Shown here: positions 1-8,512 of the stretch, piece by piece
Numbering within the stretch: position 1 is the first letter of the stretch
Layout: each line of letters begins with the position of its first letter
Origin: Desulfobacterium sp.
Lineage (GTDB): Bacteria; Desulfobacterota; Desulfobacteria; Desulfobacterales; Desulfobacteraceae
Reading direction: 5' to 3'
Assembly: GCA_030145245.1 (NCBI GenBank)
Contig: JAQYWC010000017.1
Location: 105,723 to 169,722 of the forward strand
DNA: 64,000 nucleotides
Made by a program: the position numbers and the translations under genes
The notes under the pieces: model-generated
Seen by the model: the letters and a program-made list of their open reading frames with translations, nothing else
Databases searched by the model: none
What the model was told of the DNA's origin: nothing

Positions 1-69
1 GAATCATGGAGCCAACACTGTGACAGGCTATTCGGATTATAAAAATCCTTAACTCCGGGAGAGATGGAT

Positions 70-3000
70 ATGCCCAAGCGATTCACAAGAGAGAAGACCC
101 ACATTCGTCTTCCTGAAGCCCAGATTAAGCGAATCGAGCGCCTTGTCGATTCCTGGTCCTATAATACAAAAGCTTTTATCCGCTCCCGCCTCAACCAGTA
201 CACCCCCATTGCCCCCTTGTTTTCCTTCTTGAAATCCGCAGCAACCCTGATCTTTCTGTTCCGGGTCAGGGAGAAGCAGATGAACGTGCTCAACGATCCC
301 GAGATCCTTACGGACTGGAAAAAGCGGTTTGAGTATTCCGGGGAAACCAATCCCGGCCGATCGTGGAACAGAATTCTGGAGGAGGAGCTGACCCGGCAGG
401 AGAAGCAGTACCTGCTTGCCGTGCTTGACAGGGAACTCACCGATATCCATGTGCCGGTGGAGCTGGAGGAGATCATCTCCAAGATCTACAGGGCCCATAT
501 CCGAAAGGAGTATCTCACGGGCCAGGATGTGCCCAAGGCCCCCATCCTCCTGGTGGAGGGCGCAAGCGGCAGCGGCAAGAGCGCAACGGTCCAGGAGACC
601 ATTGAAAAAGTGATCTTCAGGGACGAGGTGATCCCCACCATTGACTGGCGGAGAAAGCGCAACGAGATCATGGCCGGGGAGGGGATCTTCACGAGCCTTG
701 AAGAGGTGAACCCCGATTTTGCCATGGAGATCGCCCTGGGGCACCGCCGGACCTTTTACAACGCTCTGGCAAGAATCCCCATCATCAACCGGATCTTCAA
801 GCAGCGGATCATGGAGAACCTGACCCATTTTGAGGAGCGGGGCATCTCGGTGGATTACTCCACCATCACCCCCAACGACTACCAGACCGCCTATGCCGGG
901 GAGCCGGGCAACTATTTCCGAAAGGCCATGGGATTTTTAAAGGTTACCTCCATCCGCCACATCGAAGAGGCCCACTCCGCCTTTGGAAAGGCCGATGCCA
1001 GGGAGTCCGGGGTGGAGGGGCAGCAGCGCTCCCTCATCGACACCTCAAACATCGTCCTGGACGAGATCATCAACGGCAAGAGGGACTGCTTTCTGGTGGC
1101 CACCACGGACCAGGCCGACCGGTTTGATTCGGCCATCTACCGCCGGTTCATCGAAAAGGGAAAGATCATCGATATGGCCGAGTTCTGGACCAATCCCGAT
1201 AACTTAAAGCAGATCATCGTGTTGGAACTCAAGCGCCACAACCTCTCCATGGACGACCATTCCGACACCCTGAACGCATCTGTGAAAAGGATCTACACGG
1301 TTTTCAGGGAGCGCAGCCTCAAGGTGACCCCGGCCTATGTGCGAAAACTTGTGGAGTCGGTGTACCGGATCAAGGGGGATTTTATTCCGGAATATCTGGA
1401 CGACGCCCCGCTGATCCGGAACGCGTTCCAGCTGGTTGCCAAGAATGTCTACGGAGAGCTCTACAAAAAGGTGGTGGACAAGATAGACCGGAACACCCCC
1501 TGGGAGGAGTATGTGGGCAACATAAAGGACCGGTTTTCCGAGATGGTTAACAACTGCTTCAGCTATGGGGTTAGCGAGGATAAGGGGGTGGTGCTGACCG
1601 GTCCCCCCGGCAGCGGCAAGACCTTTCTGGTGCGAACCTGGCTCAGCGAGAGTCCCCGGGTCCACGACATTGCCACAAGCCCGTCCGCCCTCCAGGATCC
1701 GGCAAACCCGGTTCACGGGGCCGTGGCCAACCTGGAGCGGGTCTATGACATCGCCAAGATGATTGCTCCTGCCGTTGTGCTCTTTGACGAGGGAGACTCC
1801 CTTGCCCCCAGGAGAAGCGCTTCCGGGGGATTGCCCTCGGACGCCCTGACCAACAAGTTCCTCAACATCATCGACGGTGAGATCCCGTTGAACAAGGTGT
1901 TCACCGTGCTGACCACCAACCGCCTGGATATCCTTGATCCCGCCCTGATCCGGTCCAAGCGGCTTAAGGTGCTGGAGGTCACAGGCCATCTCCGGCAGAA
2001 GGATATCGCCGATATCATCATCAAACAGTTTGACACCATCTGCCACGGACGCCAGGTACCGGCCGAGCGGATCATCGAGACCGCCCAGGGCATCTGCAAC
2101 ACCCCGGCCGATTTTACCGCGTTTACGGAAAAGGCCATTGCCCTGTGCTCCACCGAGTACAAGGTCCTGGTGCGGCTCAGGGAGCTTGAGCATGCGCCCC
2201 AGGAGGATAAGGTGGGGTTCATCAAGTTTAACTTCAAGACCTTGCTTGGCATCCTGGATGCCATGAACGCCCCTCCCCTTCTCAAGGCGGACATCAAGGG
2301 CGATCCCGTGAACTTTGTGAGGCGCTACTCGGCCATCCTCGACCTTGTGAAAAAGGTGGAGAAGGAGGAGGAGTACCCCTTGAAGGAGTCCCACCTTGAA
2401 TCGGCAAGACGGGAGATCTCCCAGAGTCCGGTGCGAAAGGGGGCTGTCCAGCTCAACGAGTTCCTGGAGGCCGAGCTCAGCCAGGAACCCCAGATCGGAT
2501 TCATCATCGGGGTGGGGGCCAACGATGTGACAGGAATGCTGCTCCCCATCGCCACCAGCCTCACCGCCCGGCTGGACCAGTCCCAGGTGCTGGTCACAGG
2601 GGCTGTCTCCTCCACGGCGGACACGGCGGCCCAGATGGACATGGCGGTTCAGATGACCCGGCAGAGTGCCAGGGAAGCCTTTACCATGGTCAAGAACTAT
2701 CTCCAGGAACTCACCCCGAAGATCAGCATTGCCGGGCTGTTTGAGGATTTTCTTGGCAGATACGCCATCCACCACCAGCTTCTCAGCGCCTCCTATAACG
2801 TGGGCGGGCCTTCCGCAGGCTATGCCCTTGCCCTCAATACCCTGTCCGCCCTTCTGAGGATCCCCTTGTGCAACGATTTCGGAATCACCGGTGCTCCATG
2901 GACCAAGGGGGTCAGAAAGGACGAGGTGGGGGGATCGGTGATCATCGGCGGCCATCGGAAAAAGACCGAAAAGGTGCTGCTCCATTTGAGGCGGATGTAC

Positions 3001-3372
3001 ATGCCGCTCCAGAACTATAAGGATCTTGAACCTGAGTTCCTCATGGGCTACTGGGAGCGGGGCAAGGATATCATGGGGGTGACCCATTTTGCCGATCTCA
3101 TATCCGAGGTGGTCTCCCTGGATGACCTTTACGCCAAAGAGCTCCAGAAGCTTATCGATATGAGGATCAGGCGAAAGCTGGAAGATTACCACGGGGCAAA
3201 ACGGTGCCCCCTCCTCAAGGACGACATTGTCCAGGGAAAAAGAGAGCTGAGAAAGCGGGTGGAGTCGGTGATTCTTGACAGGATCGATGCCATACGCACC
3301 TATCTTCTGACTCCGGACAGGGACCGGTACATCTCCCACGCTCAGATCTTCAAGCGTTACGGAAGCCTGTAA
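70..3372 (+). CDS. Double AAA+ ATPase with C-terminal Lon-type (S16) protease domain
   Basis: This is a 1,100-residue protein with three modules. Numbered from the ATG at 64, a first AAA+ module has a Walker A at 166-173 (GASGSGKS). A second has GPPGSGKT at 513-520, Walker B LFDEGD around 573-578, and a sensor-1-like TTN. The C-terminus resembles the Lon protease domain: the nucleophile motif GGPSAG places Ser at 917, and RKK after a conserved GG places a candidate catalytic Lys at 967, about seven residues further away than in E. coli Lon. Residues 50-66 are hydrophobic. The SD-like GGGAGAG abuts the ATG at 64, so the ATG at 70, six bases away, is preferred. Likely an ATP-driven protease; substrate unknown. 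Two AAA+ modules are atypical for LonA and no gene name is recognised. Confidence 0.85.
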   Translation: MPKRFTREKTHIRLPEAQIKRIERLVDSWSYNTKAFIRSRLNQYTPIAPLFSFLKSAATLIFLFRVREKQMNVLNDPEILTDWKKRFEYSGETNPGRSWNRILEEELTRQEKQYLLAVLDRELTDIHVPVELEEIISKIYRAHIRKEYLTGQDVPKAPILLVEGASGSGKSATVQETIEKVIFRDEVIPTIDWRRKRNEIMAGEGIFTSLEEVNPDFAMEIALGHRRTFYNALARIPIINRIFKQRIMENLTHFEERGISVDYSTITPNDYQTAYAGEPGNYFRKAMGFLKVTSIRHIEEAHSAFGKADARESGVEGQQRSLIDTSNIVLDEIINGKRDCFLVATTDQADRFDSAIYRRFIEKGKIIDMAEFWTNPDNLKQIIVLELKRHNLSMDDHSDTLNASVKRIYTVFRERSLKVTPAYVRKLVESVYRIKGDFIPEYLDDAPLIRNAFQLVAKNVYGELYKKVVDKIDRNTPWEEYVGNIKDRFSEMVNNCFSYGVSEDKGVVLTGPPGSGKTFLVRTWLSESPRVHDIATSPSALQDPANPVHGAVANLERVYDIAKMIAPAVVLFDEGDSLAPRRSASGGLPSDALTNKFLNIIDGEIPLNKVFTVLTTNRLDILDPALIRSKRLKVLEVTGHLRQKDIADIIIKQFDTICHGRQVPAERIIETAQGICNTPADFTAFTEKAIALCSTEYKVLVRLRELEHAPQEDKVGFIKFNFKTLLGILDAMNAPPLLKADIKGDPVNFVRRYSAILDLVKKVEKEEEYPLKESHLESARREISQSPVRKGAVQLNEFLEAELSQEPQIGFIIGVGANDVTGMLLPIATSLTARLDQSQVLVTGAVSSTADTAAQMDMAVQMTRQSAREAFTMVKNYLQELTPKISIAGLFEDFLGRYAIHHQLLSASYNVGGPSAGYALALNTLSALLRIPLCNDFGITGAPWTKGVRKDEVGGSVIIGGHRKKTEKVLLHLRRMYMPLQNYKDLEPEFLMGYWERGKDIMGVTHFADLISEVVSLDDLYAKELQKLIDMRIRRKLEDYHGAKRCPLLKDDIVQGKRELRKRVESVILDRIDAIRTYLLTPDRDRYISHAQIFKRYGSL

Positions 3373-3378
3373 TCGTAT

Positions 3379-3516
3379 TCAGATGTACCCTTTTTCCAGA
3401 AGTATGGCGAACCTGTCTTCCGGAACCGGCGGGCTTAAATAGTATCCCTGGCCCTGGTCGCAGCCGTGGAGCCGTATCAGCTCGAACTGCTCCCGGGTTT
3501 CGATCCCCTCGGCCCG
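3379..3516 (-). pseudogene. C-terminal remnant of an EAL (c-di-GMP phosphodiesterase) domain gene
   Basis: Reading the minus strand up to a TGA at 3379-3381 gives about 45 residues with the signature of the last part of an EAL domain: [20 protein letters not shown], then [11 protein letters not shown] and a short tail. The match stops abruptly at about 3516. Upstream in the same frame the sequence does not resemble an EAL domain, and there is no start codon with a ribosome site. It therefore looks like the tail of a deleted phosphodiesterase gene rather than a working protein. It sits in the convergent gap between the AAA+/Lon gene and the symporter. Confidence 0.7.
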
Positions 3517-3649
3517 ATCCGTTTCCCGCGATTGTGGTTGAAACGATCGGTTCTATCAAAAGGGCAGACAACAGACCAATGGCATCCGTTCGATGGGCAA
3601 AAGGCGGGCAGGGAGTGCCCGGCGACGGGGCCGCCGGGCAGGCAATTTA

Positions 3650-5248
3650 CTATTCAGGCTTTAGGTCCGTCACATATTTCTGGATCACTTCAGGTTTGCA
3701 GGGCTTTGTCACAAGGCTTACCAGGATGAAAAAGGCAAAGCCGATGAACACCCAGTAAAACTGATGGGGGGTGCTGATTTTGTTGGAAGGATCGCTCAGA
3801 AAGAACCAGTGGGCGCTCTTGAGCACCTTGTTTGCATAGAGCCATGATCCTGCCGAGCAAAAGGTCATGATAAGGATGTTGGCACCGGCTGCAACCGGGG
3901 TTGCCCGCTCCCACCAGAGCCCCAGGATGAGGGGAGGACCTACCGAACAGAGGATGACGATGAACGCCGCTCCTGAAATGTCGAGGACAAGGGCCGGGGG
4001 GTTGAAGGCGGCAAGACCGCAGACGGCGATGATGATGATGGTCATGATCCGGGTGCACTGGACCGGTTTTTCTTCCGGCCAGGAGCTGCCCATGACTTTG
4101 CCGATCAGGTCACGGCCCATGATGATGTTGAGAACCATTGTCCAGCCGGCGGCGGTTGCCATGGCAATGGCAAGTCCTCCTGCGGCCACAACGGCGAGGA
4201 GGGGACTGTTCTTAAGGCTTTCCATGGCTGCGATCATGGAGTAGTCCGTGACCGAGGCGCCTGCGACGCCCAGGGTTTTTTTCATGTGCACCAGCACCTT
4301 GACCGCGCTTGTGATGCCTTCAATCTGCATGAACGGGTGGAGGTTCTCGATGAGAACCCTGGCGCCGGTGCCGATGATGATGAGGCCCATGTACATTGCC
4401 CCGCCGATGAGAACTGCCCAGAAAACGCTTCGCCGGGCCGACTTAATGTCCTGGGTGGTAAAGAAACGAACCACGGTATAGGGCATTGCGGAAAACCCGA
4501 AGTGCCAGACAAAGAAGAAGCCGATGACGCCGGACCACATGGCCATATAGGGGTGTGAGACTCCTTCCGGTGAGGAGTAGGGCATGTTAAAGAACTTGGC
4601 ATTGTTGGCAATCACCGCCTCGGTGAGGCCGTTGAGGCCACCGAAGTGGGAGATGACCACCATGGCTGCGACCAGGGAGGCCACGGTCATGGCAAAGCCC
4701 TGGAAGGCGGTGGAAAAGGTGGTGGCCACCATTCCGCCGTAGTAGATGTAGACAAAGACCACCAGGGAGGCGATGAACACCGACATGGTGAAGTTGACCT
4801 TGAGGATGCAGAGCAGAAAAAGTGCCGTGCCGACGATGGATAGGATCACGTAGCAGAAACCGCAGATGATGGTTGGGATGGCGGTTATCAAACGCATCCA
4901 CTTGGTGTCGTAGCGGTCGGCATAGTAGTCTGTGAACGAGGTGGGGGCGTATTTCCTCAGCGGGGCCGCCGTGAGCAGGGTGGCGATGGGCATGCCGCCG
5001 ATGATCCCCACCAGGGCCCACCAGAACGGGTAGCCCAGAAGAAAGATAAAGGCCGGCAGACCCAGGAAACTCGCCGGGCTGAAGTAGGTGGCGGCCAAAG
5101 CAGAGCCGTTGACCACCGGGCCGATCTTTCTGCCGGCCACGTAGAAATCGCTGGCATCTGCTGAGGCTTTTCTGGTGTACCATCCGATGCCGAAAATGAT
5201 GAGAAAATAGATGACTGCTCCCATAATGACAATTGGATTCGCTTGCAT
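3650..5248 (-). CDS. Sodium:solute symporter family (SSS) permease
   Basis: This is a 532-residue, strongly hydrophobic protein with about 13 predicted membrane segments. The SSS pattern is present, with DFYVAGRKIGP near the N-terminus and the glycine/alanine-rich GLAIAMATAAG segment in the second half. It resembles ActP/PanF-type permeases, which import small carboxylates or similar solutes with Na+ across the inner membrane. The start is supported by AAGGAGG about ten bases upstream. Only three bases separate it from the upstream small membrane gene, so the two are probably translated together. The substrate cannot be read from sequence. Confidence 0.88.
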   Translation of the reverse strand: MQANPIVIMGAVIYFLIIFGIGWYTRKASADASDFYVAGRKIGPVVNGSALAATYFSPASFLGLPAFIFLLGYPFWWALVGIIGGMPIATLLTAAPLRKYAPTSFTDYYADRYDTKWMRLITAIPTIICGFCYVILSIVGTALFLLCILKVNFTMSVFIASLVVFVYIYYGGMVATTFSTAFQGFAMTVASLVAAMVVISHFGGLNGLTEAVIANNAKFFNMPYSSPEGVSHPYMAMWSGVIGFFFVWHFGFSAMPYTVVRFFTTQDIKSARRSVFWAVLIGGAMYMGLIIIGTGARVLIENLHPFMQIEGITSAVKVLVHMKKTLGVAGASVTDYSMIAAMESLKNSPLLAVVAAGGLAIAMATAAGWTMVLNIIMGRDLIGKVMGSSWPEEKPVQCTRIMTIIIIAVCGLAAFNPPALVLDISGAAFIVILCSVGPPLILGLWWERATPVAAGANILIMTFCSAGSWLYANKVLKSAHWFFLSDPSNKISTPHQFYWVFIGFAFFILVSLVTKPCKPEVIQKYVTDLKPE

Positions 5249-5251
5249 GGT

Positions 5252-5500
5252 TTAATTACCTCCTTTGGATTTCATGGCCAGTTCTTCCCGTTTCTCCTCA
5301 GAACTGTAGAAAATGTAGGAGACAATAATGGGGATAACCCACAGGGCTAACACCATGTTGTAGGTGTAGCAGGCAGGAACACCGAGAAATAACTTCAGCG
5401 GCATTCCCGGAATGATCATTTCAAGGAACATGAAAAAAAAGCACCAGCCGTACATGAGTGCCATGCCAGCCCAGAACACTTTTGGCATACCTTTGAACAT
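5252..5500 (-). CDS. Small two-TM membrane protein, partner of the SSS permease
   Basis: This is an 82-residue protein with two hydrophobic segments separated by a short loop and a charged C-terminal tail (SSEEKREELAMKSKGG). The ATG at 5500 was chosen because GGAGGTG lies five bases upstream; longer in-frame versions lack such a site. Small two-helix proteins of the DUF485/DUF4212 kind are commonly encoded immediately before SSS permeases, and this gene holds that position and topology. Family membership is inferred from layout, since no distinctive motif was seen. A role as accessory subunit is plausible but not shown. Confidence 0.75.
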   Translation of the reverse strand: MFKGMPKVFWAGMALMYGWCFFFMFLEMIIPGMPLKLFLGVPACYTYNMVLALWVIPIIVSYIFYSSEEKREELAMKSKGGN

Positions 5501-5661
5501 CGTTTCACCTCCATCATCGTTTGCGATTAATTGGAATTCTGCACCACCCAACCTTCCTGTTGATGACCTGCCGGCGGCATTTCGCCGTGGCACCGGGATC
5601 TGCTTGTCTGAACACCACCTCCCTTCGTAAATGGTTGAACTTACAATGGTAATAAAATAAT

Positions 5662-5676
5662 AACTCGTGACGAGTT
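5662..5676. promoter_or_regulatory. Perfect 7-1-7 palindrome, candidate operator
   Basis: AACTCGT-G-ACGAGTT is a perfect 15-base inverted repeat in the leader of the symporter operon, about 100 bases downstream of the predicted promoter. It could bind a dimeric regulator that controls the permease. The regulator is not identifiable from the window. Confidence 0.4.
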
Positions 5677-5778
5677 TTATAAACAGCAAGTATGGCGGGT
5701 CTGGTGAGCGCGGCGCAGGAAGAGGTCGGTAAATCCGTGGACAGTATTGAATGGGCGCTCGCTCTGAATAGAATTTAC

Positions 5779-5806
5779 TTTATATCCATTATATTTATTT
5801 TGTCAA
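5779..5806 (-). promoter_or_regulatory. Sigma-70-type promoter for the symporter operon
   Basis: On the minus strand TTGACA (5801-5806) is followed after 16 bases by TATAAA (5779-5784). It would start a leader of about 270 bases ahead of the small membrane gene. Confidence 0.55.
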
Positions 5807-5992
5807 CTCTTTTAAAGTGTGAAATAGAGGGAGAATCCGCGAAATGCGAAAACCATAGATAAGAACCTAAAAAAAAGATTGATTGTTTGGGGGATGACGG
5901 ATAAGAAATGATGTACGGGTTTCAGAACGATGTGTACAAAATGTGATCCATGGATTTCAACCGTTTCATTCAGATAAATCAGGAGATGATCA

Positions 5993-6229
5993 ATGGGTTC
6001 AAAAAAAACGAAGGATTCCAGGATTGATGCCTGGGAGAGGACAAAGCGGTTCTGGTACAACTTTTATCTTTTCGCCGGCGTTGGTATCAACTTTATCATC
6101 TATTTTACAAAGCCCTGGGGATTTGACCCGGGAACGAATGTCGCCCTTGGCGCCAGCCTGGGCCTGGGGATTCCCCTTGCTGCGATGTTTGTGGGAACCT
6201 ACCTCCACCAGAAGGTGCTGGGTATATGA
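5993..6229 (+). CDS. Small membrane protein, unidentified
   Basis: This is a 78-residue protein with a charged N-terminus (GSKKTKDSRIDAWERTKRFW) and two hydrophobic segments, roughly residues 23-40 and 50-70. AGGAGATG sits just upstream of the ATG, giving good initiation. The stop overlaps the start of the next gene by four bases (ATGA), so the two are very probably co-translated and functionally linked. No family is recognised. Confidence 0.7.
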   Translation: MGSKKTKDSRIDAWERTKRFWYNFYLFAGVGINFIIYFTKPWGFDPGTNVALGASLGLGIPLAAMFVGTYLHQKVLGI

Positions 6230-7143
6230 GGGGGCGGGCAGGCTGGCTCGGATTCTTTATCGGGGTGCTCCTGGTCCTTGTCGCTGCTTCCCCCGGCTTT
6301 GGGGGGGTGCTTCATCTGTTTGACTACACCATAGACGAATTCGTGGTGGGAGAGAAGCAGGCTGAGCTTGCCGTGTGCTACGCCAACGGCAACAAGTACT
6401 CTGACAAGAGAACCACCTACACGGGCAGTTTCCTGAAGAAATGGTTCGGCGGCGAAAAAACGACCCGGGAGACCGCCAATGTCCTGTTGGATCAGGATCT
6501 TATCCGGGAGATCGATTACCTCAAACACCGGGTGGTTGATTATCCCCTGGCCAGGATCGTCGATCCCGACTGGTATGACAGGCATTCGCCCCTGGAGATT
6601 CCTTCCTCCGCCCAGACCATGATCGACACCAGGTACGAGGTGAAAACGCCCCAATTCTCGTTGACGATTTCACCTGAATCCGTGGTGGTGGACAACCGGC
6701 CGTGCACCCACGTGATCGCAACCCTTCGCCTGGAAACCCTGGACAAGATCAAGAACGCCTCCAGCGTTACCCTGATTCGCCAGGCCATGTGGCTGACGGA
6801 TCAGGTAAAGGGCATTGACGAGTTCAGGGCCTTTAACCGGGCCATGGAGGCGCGTCTCGGCATCGACGCGGCCAGGGTGGGCATCTTCGGCAATATCCTG
6901 GGATACTGGCAGGGGGGGCTTGATTCCATCGGGGCGTCGCTGAGCAGTGTCTCGGGCTATCCTGTAAAAAAGGAGGTGTCGGTTACGGCGGTTTACACGG
7001 CCGGGTTGGGCACCGATGAGGTCAAAAGGACCGAAGCCTCCATCTCAAAGATAGCCGTGAATCTGAGGAAGGTTATCGAAAATCCCCCTGGGATGGAGCG
7101 GTTCTATCCGCCCAAGGCGTTCAGGATGGTCATTGCCCGGTAA
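6226..7143 (+). CDS. Exported protein of unknown function
   Basis: This is a 305-residue protein with a classic signal peptide: RGR, then a hydrophobic stretch (about residues 7-22) and a likely cleavage region near SPGFGG. The mature part is rich in beta-type and charged segments without a motif I recognise. It contains two short hydrophobic turns (IFGNILGYWQGG) but no further membrane span. It is translationally coupled to the small membrane protein at 5993, which suggests a two-component envelope unit. No enzyme residues could be assigned. Confidence 0.72.
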   Translation: MRGRAGWLGFFIGVLLVLVAASPGFGGVLHLFDYTIDEFVVGEKQAELAVCYANGNKYSDKRTTYTGSFLKKWFGGEKTTRETANVLLDQDLIREIDYLKHRVVDYPLARIVDPDWYDRHSPLEIPSSAQTMIDTRYEVKTPQFSLTISPESVVVDNRPCTHVIATLRLETLDKIKNASSVTLIRQAMWLTDQVKGIDEFRAFNRAMEARLGIDAARVGIFGNILGYWQGGLDSIGASLSSVSGYPVKKEVSVTAVYTAGLGTDEVKRTEASISKIAVNLRKVIENPPGMERFYPPKAFRMVIAR

Positions 7144-7671
7144 CACTACCAGGAGAATTCCTCTATTGGTTTCATCCCTCATCAATCGTGTGAAAGTAAA
7201 AAAACCGAATCTAACTTTGATGGACCTGGATTTCATCCCGCTGTTCCCAGAGTGTTTGGCTCTTTTCTATCCAGATTGTACGGTACAGTAAAAAATGTAA
7301 TACTTACCAGTAAAAAAATGTAATAAAAAATAATTTACAAATAGTGTAACGCCTTGTTATCGTGGGGCGTTCCCCCTCTTTGAGGGGGGTGAATGCTTAG
7401 GTCTATATTTTGCATAATTAAAAATTAAATACATTTTAAAATCTCGGATGTTCCTTACAGCTCTAATAGTGTTTTCATGAGACGCCTACTCCATCGCAAT
7501 TCCTAAAATTAAACTGTTTTTGGTCATACGTCCGTCATTATTTTATTTGATGTGCTTATGATGTTTTTTAACAATCCATGCGAAAGCCAAACCTATCGTA
7601 AGGCCAGGCCGGAAAGCCAGCGGGTTCTATATAAAAGATATTCGATGGGCATGGAAAAAAAGGAGGTTTGT
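7144..7671. other. AT-rich intergenic region upstream of the PEP-CTERM gene
   Basis: About 530 bases without a credible gene, much lower in GC than the genes to its left. It includes a direct repeat of CAGTAAAAAATGTAATA (near 7286 and 7308), a short G/C hairpin at 7372-7388 without a T-run, and near its end the riboswitch-like stretch listed separately. Confidence 0.55.
7573..7635 (+). promoter_or_regulatory. Sequence resembling a c-di-GMP-I (GEMM) riboswitch, partial
   Basis: The leader of the PEP-CTERM gene contains, in order, CCAAACC, CGTAAGG (a GNRA-type loop), then CCGGAAAGCCAGCGGGTTCT. This follows the order of conserved GEMM-I blocks (AAACC, CGCAAGG, GACGCAAAGCC, CGGGTCT) with several mismatches. 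The usual 3' AGCCGGGTTGCC block is not evident, so it may be degenerate, a variant, or chance. GEMM aptamers upstream of surface-protein genes are an established arrangement. Confidence 0.35.
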
Positions 7672-8241
7672 ATGAAAAGGTTTTTAGGAATTATGGTTGG
7701 CTTTTTTTTATTGTTTTGCAATACGGGTATTGGGAATGCGGCGCCTTTTGAGATCGGTTCAAATGGGACGCTGGAACTCAATGGACTTGCATTAGCCGCG
7801 GCAGATTATGATGCCAATTCATTCCCGCAATTTGACCTTGCCGAGGGGGCAAGCACAGATTGGTTAAATTTATTTACTATCAACTCTTTAACAGGTCTTT
7901 CCATTGGTGGTAGTTTAAACGCGGAGATAGAATTTATACAACCTGGATTGAACTATGGAGACATCGCAACGGCAAGCTTCATTGCAGGATTTGGCATTGT
8001 CGTAGGTAATGTACAGTGGGGCGGAGAGACCATTGTGAATTATGGCTTAGGTGGTCAGTTTGCCATAGACATGAAGGATATCGATGGATCATTCTTCGGC
8101 AATGCTATACTTCCCACTCCATTTTACCTTCAGGGTAAAATTAGAAATATTTCAGACCCTGTCCCGGAACCTGCAACAATGGTGCTCTTAAGCTTTGGTC
8201 TTTTCGGTCTCGCAGACATTGTTAGGAGAAAAACGAAATAG
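7672..8241 (+). CDS. PEP-CTERM sorting-signal protein
   Basis: This is a 189-residue exported protein with an N-terminal signal peptide (MKRFLGIMVGFFLLFCNTG, cleavage near GNA-AP). The C-terminal sorting signal is complete: VPEPATMVLL, a hydrophobic helix, and a basic RRKTK end. Exosortase (EpsH/XrtA family) recognises this signal and the protein is delivered to the surface or extracellular matrix. No exosortase lies in the window. The ATG at 7672 was chosen because AGGAGG precedes it closely; in-frame upstream codons do not encode a signal peptide. The body is low-complexity and beta-rich with no domain I recognise. Its base composition is clearly AT-richer than the neighbours, consistent with transfer or relaxed selection. 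Confidence 0.88.
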   Translation: MKRFLGIMVGFFLLFCNTGIGNAAPFEIGSNGTLELNGLALAAADYDANSFPQFDLAEGASTDWLNLFTINSLTGLSIGGSLNAEIEFIQPGLNYGDIATASFIAGFGIVVGNVQWGGETIVNYGLGGQFAIDMKDIDGSFFGNAILPTPFYLQGKIRNISDPVPEPATMVLLSFGLFGLADIVRRKTK

Positions 8242-8512
8242 CAATACTCGATCCTCCAGTTTTTAATGTTGCAAAAAATATGAGATCATATACCTCTCGT
8301 TATTGTCAATTTTCCTCATCCTTCATTTTCTGTATGGTTTTGAAAGAAAATTTTTATTAACCATATTAAGGCATAGGCTTCAAATGGGGCGATGCAAATC
8401 ACCCCACTTGAGCCACAACCGCTTGGTTCTGTTTTTGCTCCCCTTATTTTAATCCATGGTCACCCTGATTAGCCAGGTCATGTACCTGACGGACCATGTG
8501 AGGGCAAGATGG

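Larger units (their letters stand above)
5501..5992. other. Divergent intergenic region between the symporter operon and 5993 gene
   Basis: This 490-base AT-rich gap contains a good minus-strand promoter (5779-5806) and a perfect palindrome (5662-5676), described separately. I see no credible gene in it. The open frames continuing the small membrane gene upstream lack a ribosome site. Confidence 0.6.

Noticed and set aside
1204..3339. A 711-codon open frame antisense to the AAA+/Lon gene
   Set aside because: It runs opposite to a well-supported gene, has no recognisable domain and arises from GC-rich codon use in the opposite frame.
5501..5689. N-terminal extension of the small SSS-partner protein
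   Set aside because: The extension reads intergenic sequence; GGAGGTG directly before the ATG at 5500 decides the start.
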